This document shows positions 5,996 through 8,364 of a stretch of 8,364 nt of DNA, piece after piece (position 1 is the first letter of the stretch; every line of letters starts with the position of its first letter). Origin of the DNA: Prevotellaceae bacterium UBA1746 (GTDB lineage Bacteria > Bacteroidota > Bacteroidia > Bacteroidales > Bacteroidaceae); assembly GCA_905369775.1 (NCBI GenBank), contig CAJPJR010000083.1:1-8364 (forward strand). Direction: 5' to 3'. The translations under genes and the position numbers were made by a program. The notes beneath the pieces are model-generated. The model worked only from the letters and a program-made list of their open reading frames with translations, ran no database searches and had not been told where the DNA came from.

Positions 5996-6961
5996 ATGAT
6001 CACAAACAGCAGCTTGGTGAGTATCGCGAACCTCTCGCGCGAGAAAATCCTGTATCTCATGGAGATGGCGCACGAATTCGAACTGCGTCCCAACCGCAAG
6101 CTCCTCGACGGGCGCATTGTCGCCACCTTGTTTTTCGAGCCCAGCACGCGCACACGCCTTTCGTTTGAGACGGCCGCGAACCGACTCGGCGCACGCGTCA
6201 TCGGATTTACCGACCCGAAAGTGACGTCGTCGACAAAGGGCGAAACCCTCAAAGACACCATAATGATGGTGGCGAACTACAGCGATGTGATCGTGATGCG
6301 CCACTATCTCGAAGGGGCTGCCCTCTATGCGAGTGAACTCACGCCGGTGCCGGTGGTCAATGCCGGAGACGGGGCGCACCAGCACCCTTCGCAAACGCTG
6401 CTCGACCTCTACACCATGATGCAGACTCAGGGCACGCTCGACAACCTGCACATTCACTTGGTCGGTGACCTCAAATATGGGCGCACCGTCCACTCGCTCA
6501 TCATGGCCATGCGCCATTTCAACCCCACATTCCATTTCATTGCTCCCGCCGAATTGGCCATGCCCGAAGAATACAAGCAGTATTGCCGCGAGCATGGCAT
6601 TCATTTTGTGGAACACGAAAATTTTGATGAGGAGGTGATCGCCGAGGCTGACATTCTCTACATGACGCGCGTGCAACGTGAGCGTTTCTCGGATCTCATG
6701 GAGTATGAGCGCGTGAAGGATGTCTACATTTTGCGCCGCGAGATGTTGGCAAAGGCCCGTCGCAACCTGCGCATTCTCCACCCGCTGCCGCGCGTCAATG
6801 AAATCGCACAAGATGTGGACGACACCCCGTATGCCTACTATTTCGAACAGGCACGCAACGGTTTGTTTGCTCGCGAAGCCATCATCTGCGACGTGCTGGG
6901 CATCACCCTCGACGAGGTACGTGCCGACAGTGCCCTTCTTTCTCAAAACTCTGCTCTATGA
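5996..6961 (+). CDS. pyrB: Aspartate carbamoyltransferase catalytic chain
   Basis: Joins carbamoyl phosphate and aspartate to carbamoyl aspartate, the committed step of pyrimidine synthesis, in the cytoplasm. 321 residues from ATG at 5996; the frame is open to a TTG at 5960, but that sits in the promoter and MITNSSLVSIANLS is the proper N-terminus. The carbamoyl-phosphate site FFEPSTRTRLSFE has STRTR at 50-54. The mobile loop SSTKGETLKD is at 78-87, with Lys81. HQHPSQ has His130 and Gln133. DLKYGRTVHS at 158-167 has Arg163. MTRVQRERF has Arg225, and HPLPRV is at 262-267. All expected active-site residues are therefore present, and the length is close to the usual 305-320. The stop overlaps the start of pyrI (ATGA), giving translational coupling and matched amounts of the two chains, which assemble as a c6r6 holoenzyme in enzymes with PyrI. 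Confidence 0.97.
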   Translation: MITNSSLVSIANLSREKILYLMEMAHEFELRPNRKLLDGRIVATLFFEPSTRTRLSFETAANRLGARVIGFTDPKVTSSTKGETLKDTIMMVANYSDVIVMRHYLEGAALYASELTPVPVVNAGDGAHQHPSQTLLDLYTMMQTQGTLDNLHIHLVGDLKYGRTVHSLIMAMRHFNPTFHFIAPAELAMPEEYKQYCREHGIHFVEHENFDEEVIAEADILYMTRVQRERFSDLMEYERVKDVYILRREMLAKARRNLRILHPLPRVNEIAQDVDDTPYAYYFEQARNGLFAREAIICDVLGITLDEVRADSALLSQNSAL

Positions 6962-7407
6962 AACGCGAAAAACTCATGGTGGCCGCCATCGAAAACGGCA
7001 CGGTCATCGACCATATTCCCTCAGAAAAGTTGTTTGCCGTGATTCGCCTGCTCCACATTGAGGAATTGGATCACGACACGGTGTTTATCGGCTACAACTT
7101 GCACAGTCATTTGATGCAGCGAAAGAGTATTATCAAAATCGCCAATCGCTTCTTTTCGCCGGCTGAACTTAATCGGCTCTCGGTCGTGGCTCCGAATGTG
7201 ACGCTGAGCATCATCCGCGACTACGAGGTGGCGGAAAAACACCGCGTGGCGATGCCCGACGAACTGACGGACATCGTGCGCTGCAACAACCCGAAGTGCA
7301 TTTGCAACAACGAGCCGATGGCTACGCGCTTCACGGTGAGCGGCGACGTGCTGCGCTGCCACTACTGCGAAATGGAACAGCCGATCGGTACGGTGAAGTT
7401 GGTGTGA
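6958..7407 (+). CDS. pyrI: Aspartate carbamoyltransferase regulatory chain
   Basis: 149 residues, close to the family's usual 150-155. It binds nucleotide effectors and transmits the allosteric signal to PyrB. The N-terminal allosteric domain includes VAAIENGTVIDHI at 8-20 and GYNLHS at 45-50. The C-terminal zinc domain has Cys109 and Cys114 (RCNNPKC) and Cys134 and Cys137 (RCHYC), the four ligands that hold the structural zinc at the contact with PyrB; Cys116 is extra. The ATG at 6958 overlaps the pyrB stop by four bases, so translation is coupled. No further gene follows in the operon inside the window; the next 500 bases are non-coding. Confidence 0.97.
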   Translation: MKREKLMVAAIENGTVIDHIPSEKLFAVIRLLHIEELDHDTVFIGYNLHSHLMQRKSIIKIANRFFSPAELNRLSVVAPNVTLSIIRDYEVAEKHRVAMPDELTDIVRCNNPKCICNNEPMATRFTVSGDVLRCHYCEMEQPIGTVKLV

Positions 7408-7807
7408 CGAGCGTCGGGCTCTACAATCATACGCCGTCACCGAACCTTGCCGACTCAGCCTTTCAATGCGCCTCGGTCGGCTTCGAGAAAACAGACACGC
7501 GGGGTGGGAAGCTTTGGCTTCCTGCCCCTGCGCTATTCCGCGCCGCCGAAAGTTTTAGCTCTACCTGAAACGATGGAACGGCGTTCCGGCGTTCGCGCGA
7601 CTCGGTTGTTCCTATCCGCATGATGACTGAGGACGACGAGCGGTACCTGCGCTTACCGCTCTCTGGTTCGTTCTGCTTCCGCGCACTTTCCGGGTTGCGT
7701 TCGTAGTCCCGCCCCTCCGTTTCGTGCTGTTTTCACGCGTTTTCCGGTTCCGCTTGTTCCCGAATGATCGTTTGCGGGCGTAATCTGCTGCAGAAAGTGC
7801 GCAAAAG
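7408..7807. other. Gene-free stretch between pyrI and tRNA-Ser(UGA)
   Basis: No convincing open frame on either strand. From about 7560 to 7760 the plus strand is pyrimidine-rich. It contains one strong hairpin (listed separately) and ends in the tRNA promoter. Confidence 0.6.
7501..7528 (+). terminator. Strong hairpin after pyrBI, possible transcription stop
   Basis: GGGGTGGGAAGC (7501-7512) pairs with GCTTCCTGCCCC (7517-7528) as a 12-bp stem with two G-U pairs and loop TTTG. No T run follows, so it is not a standard intrinsic terminator; it could pause polymerase or protect the 3' end of the pyrBI message. Confidence 0.35.
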
Positions 7808-7839
7808 TTTGCTTTTCTCGCGAGGATGTATTACCTTTG
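7808..7839 (+). promoter_or_regulatory. Promoter of tRNA-Ser(UGA)
   Basis: TTTG at 7808-7811, 20 bases, then TACCTTTG at 7832-7839, a consensus Bacteroidetes promoter. It shares TTTGCACACGG with the promoter of the other serine tRNA. The tRNA starts 68 bases after the -7 element, implying a leader of about 60 bases that must be removed. Confidence 0.85.
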
Positions 7840-7907
7840 CACACGGATCATCGAAGAGGCGCGATGTATGGACTTTATTCCGGCTTTTCCGCTTCGAGAT
7901 GCCGTCA

Positions 7908-7992
7908 GGAGAGATGGTAGAGTGGTCGATTACAGCAGTCTTGAAAACTGCCGTACCGAGAGGTACCGGGGGTTCGAATCCCTCTCTCTCCG
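7908..7992 (+). tRNA. tRNA-Ser (anticodon UGA), CCA not encoded
   Basis: The acceptor stem GGAGAGA (7908-7914) pairs with TCTCTCC (7985-7991), and the discriminator is G7992. The anticodon stem GCAGT/ACTGC holds the loop CTTGAAA with TGA at 7942-7944. A long variable arm with a self-pairing GGTACC-type sequence marks class II. After the discriminator the genome reads CAAA, so CCA must be added by enzyme, unlike in the other serine tRNA here. Its last 27 bases plus the next C are identical to the other gene. Confidence 0.97.
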
Positions 7993-7993
7993 C

Positions 7994-8029
7994 AAATAGC
8001 CGTAATTCAACAAGTTACGGCTATTTTTT
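7994..8029 (+). terminator. Intrinsic terminator after tRNA-Ser(UGA)
   Basis: A perfect 12-bp stem, AAATAGCCGTAA (7994-8005) with TTACGGCTATTT (8015-8026), nine-base loop, followed by more T. Confidence 0.9.
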
Positions 8030-8211
8030 GATTATGATCGGGACTCGATCTATTGTTTTGATACCATACTTTGAAATCCGGGAAGCTTTCTACGAAGTTC
8101 TGCTTGCAACAAGTTGGCTACACTCGTCGCAAAAAACCGTTTTTCCACAAACATGAGTCTTGGGAGCAGAGAAATATTACTACTTGTAGCTTTTATCTCG
8201 TTTTTGATTTA

Positions 8212-8219
8212 TACCTTTG
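8212..8219 (+). promoter_or_regulatory. Possible -7 element of the gene at the right edge
   Basis: TACCTTTG matches the Bacteroidetes -7 element and ends 31 bases before an ATG with AGGAG just upstream. No clean TTTG lies 19-21 bases upstream, so it is tentative. Confidence 0.4.
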
Positions 8220-8250
8220 TTAGAGCGCATTTTAACGGGCACAGGAGAGC

Positions 8251-8364
8251 ATGTTGTTCGCATCGGCTTTGTCGTGGCGATGTGGAAACTCTCCCCAACA
8301 ACAAACACCGTTAGATTTGCCCGTTTCGATTCTCCTCGATTGGAACACGCACATCTTGGTGGAC
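8251..8364 (+). CDS. Possible start of an unidentified gene (partial)
   Basis: ATG at 8251 opens a frame of 38 codons to the right edge without a stop. AGGAG lies at 8243-8247 and a -7-like element about 30 bases further up, an arrangement that fits a gene start. The visible residues begin MLFASALSWRCGNSPQQQ and go on LPVSILLDWNTHILVD; I recognise no family. The first residues are mildly hydrophobic with a Cys at 11, but this is not a proper lipobox. Other frames are also open here on the minus strand, so the call is uncertain. Confidence 0.3.
   Translation, partial: MLFASALSWRCGNSPQQQTPLDLPVSILLDWNTHILVD

Noticed and set aside
5435..6946. 503-codon open frame on the minus strand
   Set aside because: It is antisense to pyrB over two thirds of its length; pyrB is certain. 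The long frame is a by-product of GC-rich codon use and its translation shows no family motif.
7021..7440. 139-codon minus-strand frame
   Set aside because: It is antisense to pyrI and rich in His/Arg/Val from reversed codons.
8114..8314. 66-codon plus-strand frame with a hydrophobic stretch
   Set aside because: The hydrophobic part overlaps the AT-rich promoter-like region and the frame after it is Arg/Cys-rich; no start signal fits.

Overview
The window comes from a member of the phylum Bacteroidota, order Bacteroidales, and the protein sequences look most like Prevotellaceae (the family is an inference). Direct evidence for the phylum is the promoter type: several copies of the -7 element TAnnTTTG occur, three of them paired with TTTG at a spacing of 19-20 bases. 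Supporting evidence is the gene content: an Lnb/DUF4105-type membrane protein, a PafA-like phosphatase, separate but overlapping pyrB and pyrI, and integrases of the Bacteroides mobile-element type.

Layout. 1-1627 (minus strand): an envelope gene pair. An Lnb-like (DUF4105) protein with its own consensus promoter is followed, 65 bases downstream, by the start of a secreted alkaline-phosphatase-superfamily protein that runs off the left edge. 1820-2007 (plus): tRNA-Ser(CGA) with promoter and a perfect-stem terminator. 2070-4478: a worn accessory islet that starts just downstream of the tRNA 3' end. It holds a 5'-truncated tyrosine recombinase (minus), the remains of a second, unrelated tyrosine recombinase (plus) joined to it head-to-head near 2788, an AT-rich small gene that may be an orphan immunity gene (minus), and a DUF262 protein that has lost the C-terminal nuclease half usual in its family. 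4479-5995: about 1.5 kb without a convincing gene, including a purine-biased G-rich block and a promoter-like element followed by several nested inverted repeats that may be a structured RNA. 5996-7407: pyrB-pyrI, the catalytic and regulatory chains of aspartate transcarbamoylase, translationally coupled by an ATGA overlap. 7408-7807: non-coding. 7808-8026: a second tRNA-Ser (UGA) with the same kind of promoter and a terminator. 8212-8364: a possible promoter and the start of an unidentified gene that runs off the right edge.

How it fits together. The core genes (pyrBI, the two serine tRNAs, the envelope pair) are ordinary. The accessory part lies next to a tRNA gene, the classic target of tyrosine-recombinase elements, and carries at least two broken integrases, one possible immunity gene and one truncated DUF262 gene. 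It reads as a graveyard of successive integrations, not a working element. The association of a possible immunity gene with recombinase remnants resembles the recombinase-associated interbacterial-defence islands known in Bacteroidales. I did not find an intact new system. The points most worth checking are the integrase junction, the orphan immunity-like gene and the possible non-coding RNA upstream of pyrB.
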